In this document: positions 25,680 through 35,100 of the stretch, in pieces
How the letters are laid out: each line of letters begins with the position of its first letter
How positions within the stretch are numbered: the first letter of the stretch is position 1
Source of the DNA: Ignavibacteria bacterium CG2_30_36_16
Lineage (GTDB): Bacteria; Bacteroidota; Ignavibacteria; Ignavibacteriales; Ignavibacteriaceae
DNA length: 35,672 bases
Reading direction: 5' to 3'
Assembly: GCA_001873185.1 (NCBI GenBank)
Contig: MNYQ01000191.1
Span: 1-35,672, forward strand
Made by a program: the position numbers and the translations under genes
The notes under the pieces: model-generated
Told to the model about the DNA's origin: nothing
The model's input: the letters and a program-made list of their open reading frames with translations, nothing else
Databases searched by the model: none

Positions 25680-27669
25680 TCGGGTTGATGTTTTGGACCT
25701 ATCTATTATAATAGTAAACTATAACGTAAAAGAATTCCTGCAGAACCTTCTTCACTCAATAGACAAAGCTGCGCAAACAATTTCAACAGAAGTCATCGTA
25801 GTCGATAATGCTTCGGATGACGGCAGCGTTGATTTTATACGTGAAAAATTTCCCGGTGTAAAACTTTTTGCTAATGATAAAAATCTTGGCTTTAGCAAGG
25901 CGAATAACATCGCTCTCAAAGAAGCTAAAGGGAAATATCTCCTTCTCATCAATCCCGATACTTTAGTAAGAGAAGATACATTCACAAAAATAATCGAATT
26001 TTTTGAAACTCATCCCGAGGCAGGTTTAGCCGGCTGCAAAATATTAAACCCCGATGGCACATTGCAGCTTGCATGCCGGCGCAGCTTTCCCGGACCATGG
26101 ACATCATTTACAAAAGTTACCGGTTTAAGCGCTCTCTTTCCGAGAAGTAAAATGTTTGCCCGCTATAACCTCACTTATCTTGATGAAAATCAGACTTACG
26201 AAGTGGATGCTATATCCGGTTCGTTCATGATGTTTACGCGCGAAGTGTTCGAAAAAGTAGGCGGATTAGATGAACGGTTTTTTATGTACGGCGAAGACTT
26301 AGACCTCTGTTACAGAATTCAGCAAGAAGGCTACAAAGTCTTTTATGTCAGTTCTACACAGATAATTCATTATAAAGGTGAGAGCACAAAAAGAAGCAGT
26401 CTTGACGAAACAAAGTTTTTCTACAACGCAATGCATCTTTTCGTAAAGAAGCATCTTTCTACTTCTTATCTGGTAGAATTTATTTTACGAGTTGCAATAG
26501 CCGCTCGTGAGTTCGTTGCATTCTGGGGTAAACGTAAATTAATTGTTCTCGCTGTATTGCTTGATTTTATTTTCTTTGATCTCAGCCTTTTTTCTGCAGC
26601 TCGCTATTATGGAAGCATAACTAAATGGACGGGATTCGCCGCTTATCACGCACCGGTGTTATATACAATTCCCGCTCTTCTACATATCCTGATCGCCTCT
26701 GTCCTTGGCGTATATAAACGCGATTCGCTTTCGGTTCTGAGAAATTTCGGCGCGATAATTTTAAGTTTCTTTTTTATTTCTTCTTTAACTTTTTTCTTCA
26801 ATCAGTTTGCTTACAGCCGAGCCGTTGTAATTATTACTTTCTTATTTTTATTATTTATTCTCACGGGTTGGCGGGTTGTCTTAAAATTATTTTTTAAAGT
26901 TGGAGATAGTGATCGCGAATATATTCAGACGCGTGCAATAATTGTCGGTATTAATACACATGCAATAACGCTTGCAGAAAAGTTAAGCAATAAAAATTCT
27001 GATTTTCATAGCGTGTTGGGGTTAATAAGTTTTACACATAAAGAAATTGGCAGGAAGATAAATGGCTTTGAAGTGCTTGGCAGCATTGAAAATATTAAAA
27101 AAGTGATCAAAGAAAAAAAAATAAACGAAGTAATTTTTTCTTCCGAAGAATTGACATACAACCAGATGATGAATATTGTATCTTCGGCGCACGACGAAAA
27201 TGTTGAATTTAAATTAATCGGCAGTAGTCTCGATTTTCTTGTCGGTAAAACATCTGTCTCCGTGTTAGATGATATACCGCTAATCGGTATCAAATATAAT
27301 ATTTCCGATCCGATGTTTAAATTTTTTAAGACTGTTTTGGATTATTCGCTCGCCAGCTTTGTTTTGATATTCATTTATCCTTTCATATATTTAACAGCCT
27401 TGATGAGCGGAAGACACTCCGCATTCCAAAACTTGATACTAAATGTACCAAAAATTTTATCGGGTAAGTTCAGCTTCGTCGGGCCTAAAGAAGGTAATGT
27501 TAGCGATTTGTATCTTGGCAAAAAAGGATTGACCGGACTGTGGTATATCGATGAAAGCCAGGGCAACAGTGAAAAGCTTGATATATTTTATGCAAAAAAT
27601 CAAAATGTATGGCTTGACCTTGAAATTCTCGGTAAAACACTCAACAAAATGTGGAATAGTAAAAAGTAG
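25660..27669 (+). CDS. Fusion: GT2 glycosyltransferase plus degenerate phosphoglycosyltransferase-like domain
   Basis: A 669-aa protein. Residues 13-270 are a GT2 domain ([18 protein letters not shown] 47-54, INPDT 97-101, GEDLDLCYR 211-219). Four hydrophobic helices (about 293-315, 330-350, 361-381, 385-410) and a Rossmann-like region (425-520) follow, as in WbaP-type proteins. Residues 552-665 resemble the sugar phosphotransferase domain ([10 protein letters not shown] 603-612, [10 protein letters not shown] 621-630, [17 protein letters not shown]), but KFRSM is absent and the Asp-Glu dyad aligns with Asn-Leu. The GT2 half may be active while the PGT half is not. GTG 25660 overlaps the previous gene by 20 bases; TTG 25693 is an alternative start. 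Confidence 0.88.
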   Translation: MSLEFSNRVDVLDLSIIIVNYNVKEFLQNLLHSIDKAAQTISTEVIVVDNASDDGSVDFIREKFPGVKLFANDKNLGFSKANNIALKEAKGKYLLLINPDTLVREDTFTKIIEFFETHPEAGLAGCKILNPDGTLQLACRRSFPGPWTSFTKVTGLSALFPRSKMFARYNLTYLDENQTYEVDAISGSFMMFTREVFEKVGGLDERFFMYGEDLDLCYRIQQEGYKVFYVSSTQIIHYKGESTKRSSLDETKFFYNAMHLFVKKHLSTSYLVEFILRVAIAAREFVAFWGKRKLIVLAVLLDFIFFDLSLFSAARYYGSITKWTGFAAYHAPVLYTIPALLHILIASVLGVYKRDSLSVLRNFGAIILSFFFISSLTFFFNQFAYSRAVVIITFLFLLFILTGWRVVLKLFFKVGDSDREYIQTRAIIVGINTHAITLAEKLSNKNSDFHSVLGLISFTHKEIGRKINGFEVLGSIENIKKVIKEKKINEVIFSSEELTYNQMMNIVSSAHDENVEFKLIGSSLDFLVGKTSVSVLDDIPLIGIKYNISDPMFKFFKTVLDYSLASFVLIFIYPFIYLTALMSGRHSAFQNLILNVPKILSGKFSFVGPKEGNVSDLYLGKKGLTGLWYIDESQGNSEKLDIFYAKNQNVWLDLEILGKTLNKMWNSKK

Positions 27670-27671
27670 TT

Positions 27672-28622
27672 ATGGCAAAAGCGATTTTAGAATTTGAAAA
27701 ACCGATTGCTGAGCTTGAAGCCAAATTAAATGAAATGCGGCAGTACTCGGGCAGTTTGAATATTGAAAAAGAAATTTTTACGATCGAAAATAAGGTTAGA
27801 TTGCTAAAAGAAGAATTATATAAAGGATTAACAAGATGGCAGCGGGTGCAGCTTGCCCGTCATCCCGATCGTCCATTTACTCTCGATTATATTTACGAGA
27901 TGACGAATAACTTTGTTGAACTTCACGGCGACCGCCAGGTAAAAGATGACAAAGCTATTGTTGGCGGTTTTGCACAAATTGACGATTATAAAGTGATGAT
28001 TATCGGTCATCAAAAAGGAAGAGATACTAAGACAAACGTTTACCGAAACTTTGGTATGGCTAATCCTGAGGGTTACCGCAAAGCGCTCCGCTTGATGAAA
28101 CTGGCTGAGAAATTTGATAAACCTGTAATTACTTTAATCGATACCCCCGGCGCATTTCCCGGTCTCGAAGCTGAAGAGCGCGGGCAGGCTGAAGCAATTG
28201 CCCGAAACTTGTTTGAGATGAGTAAACTTCGCGTTCCAATAATTGTTGTTATAATTGGCGAAGGCGCAAGCGGCGGCGCACTTGGTCTTGGCGTTGGTGA
28301 TAGAATTTTAATGCTTGAAAACTGCTGGTACTCTGTGATCAGCCCCGAATCATGTTCAAGTATTTTATGGCGAAGCTGGGATTTCAAAGAGCAGGCTGCC
28401 GAAGCGTTAAAACTTACAGCGCCCGATTTACTTGAACAAAAGTTGATCGATAGAATTGTTCCGGAACCATTTGGCGGCGCACATAAAGATCACAAAGAAG
28501 CAGCCGGTTTACTAAAAGAGGTAATACTTGAAGAACTTGCTCTGTTAGTAAAAATTAAACCAGATAAACTGATTGACCAGAGAATTGATAAATTTGGCAG
28601 GATGGGCGCCTTCGAAGAATAA
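27672..28622 (+). CDS. accA: Acetyl-CoA carboxylase carboxyltransferase subunit alpha
   Basis: A 316-aa crotonase-fold subunit that, with AccD, transfers carboxyl from carboxybiotin to acetyl-CoA to give malonyl-CoA. Marks are [45 protein letters not shown], the IDTPGAFPG helix and the oxyanion-forming [10 protein letters not shown]. An N-terminal coiled coil (about 8-50) is usual for bacterial AccA. It starts two bases after the fusion gene, so it may be read from the polysaccharide operon's 3' end, although the functions are unrelated. A promoter for the next gene follows it. Confidence 0.96.
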   Translation: MAKAILEFEKPIAELEAKLNEMRQYSGSLNIEKEIFTIENKVRLLKEELYKGLTRWQRVQLARHPDRPFTLDYIYEMTNNFVELHGDRQVKDDKAIVGGFAQIDDYKVMIIGHQKGRDTKTNVYRNFGMANPEGYRKALRLMKLAEKFDKPVITLIDTPGAFPGLEAEERGQAEAIARNLFEMSKLRVPIIVVIIGEGASGGALGLGVGDRILMLENCWYSVISPESCSSILWRSWDFKEQAAEALKLTAPDLLEQKLIDRIVPEPFGGAHKDHKEAAGLLKEVILEELALLVKIKPDKLIDQRIDKFGRMGAFEE

Positions 28623-28674
28623 AACGCATCCCAAAATTATTTTTTATTAATTCTACATTCACTCTCCTTTTTTA

Positions 28675-28682
28675 TAAATTTG
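28675..28682 (+). promoter_or_regulatory. Bacteroidota-type -7 element (TAAATTTG)
   Basis: An exact TAnnTTTG match ends 30 bases before ATG 28713. The TTG at 28680, which would give an 11-residue longer protein, lies inside this element, so that start is unlikely. The sequence is identical to the metF element at 2874. Confidence 0.55.
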
Positions 28683-28712
28683 CATTCATTCATAAGAAAA
28701 ATATTGATTGAT

Positions 28713-29138
28713 ATGCTAAGCTATAAAACTGAAATTAGGGTCCGTTATGCCGATACAGACAAAATGCAATTCGTCTACAACGGGAAATACTTTGAGTATT
28801 TTGAAGTCGGTCGTACCGAAATGATGCGGGCAAACGGATTTCCGTATTCAGAGTTTGAGAAAAAAGGATTGCAGCTCCCCGTTTTGGAAACACACGCAAA
28901 GTACAAAAACTACGCTAAGTATGACGATGTTTTAATCGTCCGCGCTTTTGTGAAAGAACTTCCGCTATTAAAAATTAAAATTGATTACGAAATAACTGAA
29001 AAAGAAACAGGGCGTTTAATAGCTGAAGGATACACTGTTCACGTTTTTATGAGAAGCGAAGATAAAAAAGCGATCCGTCCTCCGCGCTTATTTATAGATC
29101 ACCTTAAGCCGCATTATGAAAAACAATATGCCGAATGA
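28713..29138 (+). CDS. Acyl-CoA thioesterase, YbgC/4HBT family
   Basis: A 141-aa hotdog-fold thioesterase. The motif RVRYADTDKMQFVYNGKY (9-26) carries the catalytic Asp16, equivalent to Asp18 of E. coli YbgC. The usual His after the Tyr is Asn23 here, a substitution I believe also occurs in other Bacteroidota homologues. YFEVGRTEMMR (29-39) is the second family block. It likely hydrolyses short-chain or aromatic acyl-CoAs. It has its own promoter and overlaps nadC by up to 23 bases. Confidence 0.88.
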   Translation: MLSYKTEIRVRYADTDKMQFVYNGKYFEYFEVGRTEMMRANGFPYSEFEKKGLQLPVLETHAKYKNYAKYDDVLIVRAFVKELPLLKIKIDYEITEKETGRLIAEGYTVHVFMRSEDKKAIRPPRLFIDHLKPHYEKQYAE

Positions 29139-29973
29139 GTTAATTGAAATAATAAAAAAAGCCCTCGATGAGGATATAAAAACCGGCGACATAACAACGT
29201 CGGCTTGCGTATCACAAAATTTAATGGCAGAAGGAACTCTGCTTATTAAGCAGAATGGGGTTATCGCAGGTTTGAAGGTTGCCACCGCGGTTTTTAATTT
29301 TGTTGACCCCGCACTACTTGTTGAAATGTATAAAAAAGACGGCGATGAAATTAAGGAAGGCGAAATAGCATGCAAGGTTACAGGTAAAGCGGTTTCTATT
29401 TTAACTGCCGAAAGAACAGTATTAAATTTGCTTCAGCGGATGAGCGGTATTGCAACATTTGCAAAAACATTTCAAGACAAAATAAAACATACAAAAGCTA
29501 AAATTATCGATACGCGAAAAACAGCGCCCGGTCTTCGCTATCTAGATAAGCTTGCGGTAAAACTTGGCGGCTGCGAAAATCATAGGATTGGTTTGTACGA
29601 TATGTATCTTATAAAAGATAATCATATCGAAGCAGCCGGTTCTGTTTCATCTGCTATTCAGGCATGTAAAGAACATAAACGCATAACCGGCTGCAAATTT
29701 AAAATTGAGGTTGAATGTTCGTCGCTAAGACAGGTAGAAGAAGCGCTTACCGAATGTGTTGATATTATAATGCTCGACAATTTCAAAACTGTGGAAATGC
29801 AAAAAGCTGTTAAGCTTATAAATGGGCGCTGCAAAGTTGAAGCTTCGGGCAAGGTGAATCTTGATACTGTAAAAGCAATAGCAGAGACGGGCGTAGATTA
29901 TATTTCTGTAGGCGCATTAACACACAGCGTTAAAGCGATGGATATTTCTTTAAAAATAAAAAATATCGGTTAA
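29116..29973 (+). CDS. nadC: Nicotinate-nucleotide pyrophosphorylase (carboxylating)
   Basis: A 285-aa quinolinate phosphoribosyltransferase, the step from quinolinate and PRPP to nicotinate mononucleotide in NAD synthesis. Motifs are LDEDIKTGDITT (17-28), ERTVLNLLQRMSGIAT (99-114), DTRKTAPGLR (132-141), GGCENHR (151-157) and KDNHI (167-171), all with the basic residues that bind both phosphates. ATG 29116 or ATG 29128 can be the start; both overlap the thioesterase gene. No nadA or nadB lies nearby. Confidence 0.95.
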   Translation: MKNNMPNELIEIIKKALDEDIKTGDITTSACVSQNLMAEGTLLIKQNGVIAGLKVATAVFNFVDPALLVEMYKKDGDEIKEGEIACKVTGKAVSILTAERTVLNLLQRMSGIATFAKTFQDKIKHTKAKIIDTRKTAPGLRYLDKLAVKLGGCENHRIGLYDMYLIKDNHIEAAGSVSSAIQACKEHKRITGCKFKIEVECSSLRQVEEALTECVDIIMLDNFKTVEMQKAVKLINGRCKVEASGKVNLDTVKAIAETGVDYISVGALTHSVKAMDISLKIKNIG

Positions 29974-29982
29974 ACCTTATAT

Positions 29983-31443
29983 ATGTTTGATAAATTAAAG
30001 GAGCTAACTAAAGATACTGCCATTTACGGCATCAGCACGATGGTGGGGCGGTTTATAAATTTTTTGCTTGTTCCTTTTTACACAAATATATTTCTTCCCG
30101 AACAGTATGGAATTATCACAAATATTTTTGCATTTGTAGGGATAATGAATATCGTCTTCATCTACGGGATGGATTCGGCATATTTAAAATTTGCTTCTAC
30201 TCAGGAAGTGGGTGATAAAAAAGATAATTTCTCCACACCTTTCATTTCCATTTTTTTTACTTCTCTTTTACTTTCGTTAATAATTTATTCTGCCGGCATT
30301 CCTATAAATAAAATGTTAGCCGTTCCGGGCAATTACAACTATCTGCTGATTTTCGTAATCCTTATTTTGTTTTTAGATGCTAACACGGTTGTTCCGTTTA
30401 TCAAATTAAGGTTGGAAAGGAAAGCAAAGAAATTTGCCTTTATCAAAACAATTAGCATTCTTATAAATGTTGGGTTAACGCTTTTACTTATTCTAAAATT
30501 AGATTTTGGAATTGAAGCAGTTTTTATAAGCAACGTTGCCGCTTCACTTGCCTCGCTGATTTTGCTTCTGCCGGACATTATAAGCGAATTAAAATTTTCT
30601 TTCAACAAAAAATTATTCCATCGTCTTTTGAAGTTCGGGCTTCCATACCTTCCCGCCGGCTTTTCATTAATGCTCATACAGGTTATAGACAGACCGATTA
30701 TGGAACACCTAAGGGGATTATCCGAGCTTGGCATTTATCAGGCAAATTATAAACTCGGCATATTTATGATGTTGTTCGTAAATATGTTTCAGTTTGCATG
30801 GCAGCCATTCTTCCTTCAAAATGCAAAAGAAATAAATGCCAAAGAAATTTTCGCCAAAGTGCTCACATATTTTACAATTGTCGGCAGCGTAATATTAGTT
30901 GCACTCTCCTTGTTTATAAATGATTTTGTTCAATGGAAAATTTTTGGTAGAACAATTATCGGTCCTGATTATTGGGCTGGAACATTTATAGTCCCTGTTG
31001 TTTTACTCGCGTATTTGTTTAACGGATTTTATGTGATATTTAACGCCGGGATTTATATAAAAGAAAAAAGTATTTATGCGCCGATTGCAACGGGCATTGC
31101 GGCTTTTTCAAACATAGTTTTTAATTTACTTCTAATACCGCCATTCGGAATTATGGGCGCCGCTTTCGCCACTTTAATTAGTTACATAGTGATGTCGGGC
31201 GGTCTATATTTTGTAACGCAGAAGTTTTACAAAATTGAATACGAGCAAAAAAAAATTCTGAAGATATTTTTATTGATAAGTATTGCTGCGGTAGTTTTCT
31301 ATTCACTTGGAGATTTTGCGATGCCTTTTTATTCCCGGATACTTTTGCTCGTTGGGTTTTTACTTTCGCTCGCAGTTTTTATCATCGATAAAAGTGAAAT
31401 AAAATTTTTCAAACAACGATTGCATCGGAAGAATAAATGGTAG
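29983..31443 (+). CDS. Second oligosaccharide flippase-like MOP protein
   Basis: A 486-aa polytopic protein with about 14 hydrophobic segments. The N-terminal part (TAIYGISTMVGRFINFLLVPFYTNIFLPEQYG) is the classic polysaccharide-biosynthesis/MATE-like flippase start, and RVLKFGLPYLPAG-like sequence near residue 210-225 (RLLKFGLPYLPAGF) is typical of lipid-linked oligosaccharide flippases. It sits between nadC and dut, not in the glycan locus, so it may serve another glycan or a conserved cell-wall role. Its stop overlaps the dut start by 7 bases. Confidence 0.85.
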   Translation: MFDKLKELTKDTAIYGISTMVGRFINFLLVPFYTNIFLPEQYGIITNIFAFVGIMNIVFIYGMDSAYLKFASTQEVGDKKDNFSTPFISIFFTSLLLSLIIYSAGIPINKMLAVPGNYNYLLIFVILILFLDANTVVPFIKLRLERKAKKFAFIKTISILINVGLTLLLILKLDFGIEAVFISNVAASLASLILLLPDIISELKFSFNKKLFHRLLKFGLPYLPAGFSLMLIQVIDRPIMEHLRGLSELGIYQANYKLGIFMMLFVNMFQFAWQPFFLQNAKEINAKEIFAKVLTYFTIVGSVILVALSLFINDFVQWKIFGRTIIGPDYWAGTFIVPVVLLAYLFNGFYVIFNAGIYIKEKSIYAPIATGIAAFSNIVFNLLLIPPFGIMGAAFATLISYIVMSGGLYFVTQKFYKIEYEQKKILKIFLLISIAAVVFYSLGDFAMPFYSRILLLVGFLLSLAVFIIDKSEIKFFKQRLHRKNKW

Positions 31444-31895
31444 AGAAGATAGAATTAAAGTTTAAAAGATTAAGCAGCCTGTTTGACGATTTGGAGCTAC
31501 CGCATTATGCAACCGAAGGCAGCGCCGGAATGGATATTAGAGCGGCAGTGTTGGATGAAATTATTTTAATGCATGGAAAAGTTTATTTAATACCGACAAA
31601 TCTCTCCGTCGAAATTCCTGCCGGTTACGAAATTCAAGTTCGTCCCAGAAGCGGATTGGCGGCAAAACATTCCATCGGTATTTTGAATTCACCCGGCACT
31701 ATAGATTCCGATTACCGGGGTGAAATTAAAATAATAATGATGAATTTTGGGGAGGAAAATTTTATCATTAAAAGAGGGGAAAGAGCTGCACAGCTTGTAA
31801 TATCTAAAATTTATCAGGCGAATATTTCGGAAGCAAAAGAACTTAAAAACAGCAAGCGAGGCAAAGGCGGATTCGGACACACGGGAGTTAATTGA
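31437..31895 (+). CDS. dut: dUTP diphosphatase (dUTPase)
   Basis: A 152-aa trimeric dUTPase that removes dUTP and supplies dUMP. The five motifs are visible: AGMDIRA (30-36), RPRSGLAAK (69-77), GTIDSDYRG (87-95, catalytic Asp90), RGERAAQLVI (113-122) and the P-loop-like RGKGGFGHTG (141-150), which shows Lys and His where Ser is usual. The length is standard. The start overlaps the upstream flippase gene by 7 bases. Its stop codon lies inside the 7-base repeat at 31890-31910. Confidence 0.95.
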   Translation: MVEKIELKFKRLSSLFDDLELPHYATEGSAGMDIRAAVLDEIILMHGKVYLIPTNLSVEIPAGYEIQVRPRSGLAAKHSIGILNSPGTIDSDYRGEIKIIMMNFGEENFIIKRGERAAQLVISKIYQANISEAKELKNSKRGKGGFGHTGVN

Positions 31896-31910
31896 AAATT
31901 AAGAATTAAT
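31890..31910. repeat. Tandem 7-base repeat, three copies, over the dut stop
   Basis: AATTGAA, AATTAAG, AATTAAT. The dut TGA (31893-31895) is within the first unit. The units are short and AT-rich, so this is the least secure of the three repeats. Confidence 0.5.
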
Positions 31911-31988
31911 CCAGAGCATCCGTTAGTTAATGAAGTAAAATCCAACTTCTAAATCCTAAGCCGGCAAAGCCAGAACCAAATTATTCTT

Positions 31989-32016
31989 GTAGAGACATTC
32001 CATGGCATATCTCTAC
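31989..32016. repeat. 28-base imperfect palindrome, interspersed-repeat type
   Basis: The arms GTAGAGACATTCCA and TGGCATATCTCTAC match at 12 of 14 positions, with perfect GTAGAGA/TCTCTAC ends and CCATGG at the centre. Similar GTAGAGAC...GTCTCTAC palindromes are common intergenic repeats in several bacterial groups, so it is probably a member of a dispersed family. It lies in the 281-base gap between dut and dnaE, which otherwise holds only the repeat at 31890 and AT-rich sequence with no clear promoter. Confidence 0.6.
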
Positions 32017-32176
32017 GATTAATCTGAAAATATTCACACCATTTTGCGTAGAATATTTTTACTAACATCTAATTTTTCAATACTTTTTCCTTTTTACTTT
32101 GCGCTTAATTTTTTAATATTGTTATGCTTCATTAAGCATTTCTACTTTCTACTTAAACATAACCGGAAAATTTTGA

Positions 32177-35100
32177 ATGTCAGATTTCGTTCATCTTCAT
32201 AATCATACACATTATAGTCTGCAGGACGGCGCATGCACAGTTGAGTCTCTTGTTGCGGCAGCAAAAAAACACAATATGTCAGCCGTTGCTTTAACCGATC
32301 ATGGAGTAATGTACGGCGCAGTTGAGTTTTATAAAAAAGCTTCTAAAGAAGGCATTAAACCAATTATAGGAATGGAAGCTTATGTCGCGCGCGATGGTTC
32401 TCGTTTTGAACGTGGAAAAAGCGAAGACGGGACAGGAAAAAAAAAGAAACCTTATCATCATTTAATTCTTCTTGCTAAAAATAATCAAGGTTATAAAAAT
32501 CTTTCAAAACTTTCTACTCTGGGACATACGGAAGGTTTTTACTACCGTCCTCGTGTTGATGTTGAACTGTTGAAAAAATATAGCGAAGGACTAATTTGCA
32601 CAACTGCCTGCGTAGGCGGAATTGTTTCGGTTCATCTTGTTCAAGGCAATTATAAAAAAGCAAAAGAAACAGCAATAATCTACAAAGAAATATTCGGCGA
32701 CGATTTTTATCTTGAGATACAGGATCACGGCATGGCAGCCGATATCGCGGTGCTTGAAGGAATGCCGAAACTTTCGAAAGAACTCGGTATAAAATTAGTT
32801 GCAACTAATGACTGCCATTACATCGAACAGGAACATTCCATTGCGCACAATATTCTTCTTCTTCTTTCGGATAAAAACGGCGAAGATTATAATAAACTCC
32901 GCTATGGTACAGATCAGATTTATTTTAAGTCTGCCGAAGAAATGAAAAAACTTTTTAAAAATTATAAAGATGCAATTGATAACACGATTGAAATTGAAGA
33001 GAAAGTAAATTTGAAACTCGATTTTGAAGGGCATCATTACCCAGTTTTCCCAATTCCCGAAGACTCATCTGCAAAAACTCTTGACGACTATTTCGAACTG
33101 CTTGCACGTGAAGGCGTGAAAAAAAGATTTTCTAAAACAACCCCCGAAATTGAAGAGCGCCTTGATTATGAAATTGAGACAATAAAAAAGATGGGCTTCT
33201 CCGGTTACTTTTTAATTGTGCAGGATTTTATCAACGCTTCAAAAAACATGAATATTTCGGTCGGTCCCGGTAGAGGCAGCGCCGCCGGCAGTTTAGTTGC
33301 TTATACACTCGGCATCACTAATATTAATCCGCTCGAATATGATTTGCTGTTTGAACGATTTTTAAATCCGGAGCGTAAATCAATGCCCGATATCGACGTT
33401 GATTTTGCAGATGATAAACGCGGCGATGTGATTGAATACGTGCGCAAAAAATATGGCAGCGAATGTGTAAGCCAAATAATTACTTTCAATCGGCTTTCTT
33501 CAAAAGCTGTGTTAAGAGATGTTGCTCGTGTTCTAAAAATTTCAATTCCGACTGTAAACAGCATCACGAAATTTATTCCTTCAAAATTTGGCAAGGTTTT
33601 TACAATAGAAAAGGCGCTTGATGAAGTCCCCGAATTAAAGTGGGTAAAGGAATCTAAAGACCCTCAAATAATTAATCTCATAAAATATGCAAAAGTCCTT
33701 GAGGGCATGAACCGCAACTCTTCCAAACATGCTGCCGGCGTTGTTATTGCTCCCGGCGATGTTAGCGATTATGTTCCGTTATCGTCACCACAAGGGCAAA
33801 CGGATATTGTAACCCAATACAACATGAAAGACATTGAAGGCGCCGGACTGCTGAAGATGGACTTTCTCGGACTTCGCACATTAACTATTATTCAGGATGC
33901 GCTCGAAATAATCAAAAAGAATAATGGTGTGGAAATAGATATCGATGCCGTACCTCTTGATGATGAAGAAACTTTCCAGCTTTTTTCAAAAGGTCAAACA
34001 ACCGGTGTATTTCAGTTTGAAAGTGCCCCGATGCGGGAATATTTGAAACGACTCAAACCGGGCAGTTTAAAAGATTTGTCTGCTATGAATGCACTCTACC
34101 GCCCCGGTCCTATGGAGTTTATTGATGACTTCATTGAGAGGAAATTTGGACGCAAAGAACTTACTTACATGCACCCGCTGCTTGAACCTATATTAAAAGA
34201 GACTTACGGTATTATTGTTTACCAGGAACAGGTAATTCAAATTGCAAATAAAGTTGGCGGTATAAGCCTTGCCGAAGCGGATAACCTGCGGCGTGCGATG
34301 GGGAAAAAAGATTTGAAGGCGATGAAGGAGCAAAAAATAAAATTCGTAGAAGGTTCGGAGAAAAAAGGGATTTCAAATAAAATTGCCACCGAAATTTTTG
34401 ATGCGATTGATAAATTTGCAAACTACGGATTTAATAAAAGCCACGCGGTTGCATACAGTTTTGTGGCTTTTCAAACCGCCTACTTAAAAGCTCACTACCC
34501 CGAAGCATTTTTAGCCGCTAACTTAACAAACGAATTTGGCAACAAGGATAAAGTGACAACATTTTTGGAGGACTGCCGAAAATTAAAAATTGAAGTGCTG
34601 CCACCGGATGTAAATAAGCCATCAGTTTATTTTGATGTTGAAAATAAGAAAATTCGTTTTGGTATGTCTGCAATTAAAAATGTGGGCGTTTCTGCCGTTG
34701 AGGAAATAATTCGCAGCCGTGAAAAATTAGGGCGAAATTTTTCGAGCATATTCGATTTCTGCGCTAACACCGATACGCATGTTGCAACTAAAAGAGCGCT
34801 CGAAGGATTGGTGCTTGCCGGCGCGTTCGATTCTATTGATAAAGATCGAGCAAAATTATATGTAGTAATTGAAGAGGCTCTCGAGTTCGGACATAAAATT
34901 CAAAACTCTAAATTAGCCGTTGAAAATAGTTTGTTCGGCGGGATGGAAGAGGAAGTTAGAATAACAGAACCGCCGTTTAAACAGGTAACTCCTTGGACTG
35001 AACGCGAGCAGCTCGCAAGAGAAAGAGAAGTAATTGGTTTTTATGTAACGGGTCATCCGCTTCGACCGTACGAAATAGAATATCAGTCATTCACTACAAT

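Noticed and set aside
10766-27669. The whole glycan locus as a new type of system.
   Set aside because: Wzz, Wzy, Wzx, a WbaP-type initiator and GT2/GT4 enzymes make an ordinary Wzx/Wzy pathway; only the fused pseudo-PGT and the broken exporter are unusual.
29982-29989. TATGTTTG fits TAnnTTTG.
   Set aside because: It contains the ATG of the flippase gene itself, so it cannot be that gene's promoter; it shows how often the motif occurs by chance in AT-rich DNA.
30339-30734. Long open frame antisense to the second flippase, and similar ones antisense to ddl, dnaE and others.
   Set aside because: They lie opposite clear genes, have odd compositions and no family features, as expected for chance frames.
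10656-31930. TTAACTAACGGAT at 10656-10668 is present inverted at 31918-31930.
   Set aside because: A 13-base match on either strand is not beyond chance here, and the surroundings do not align.
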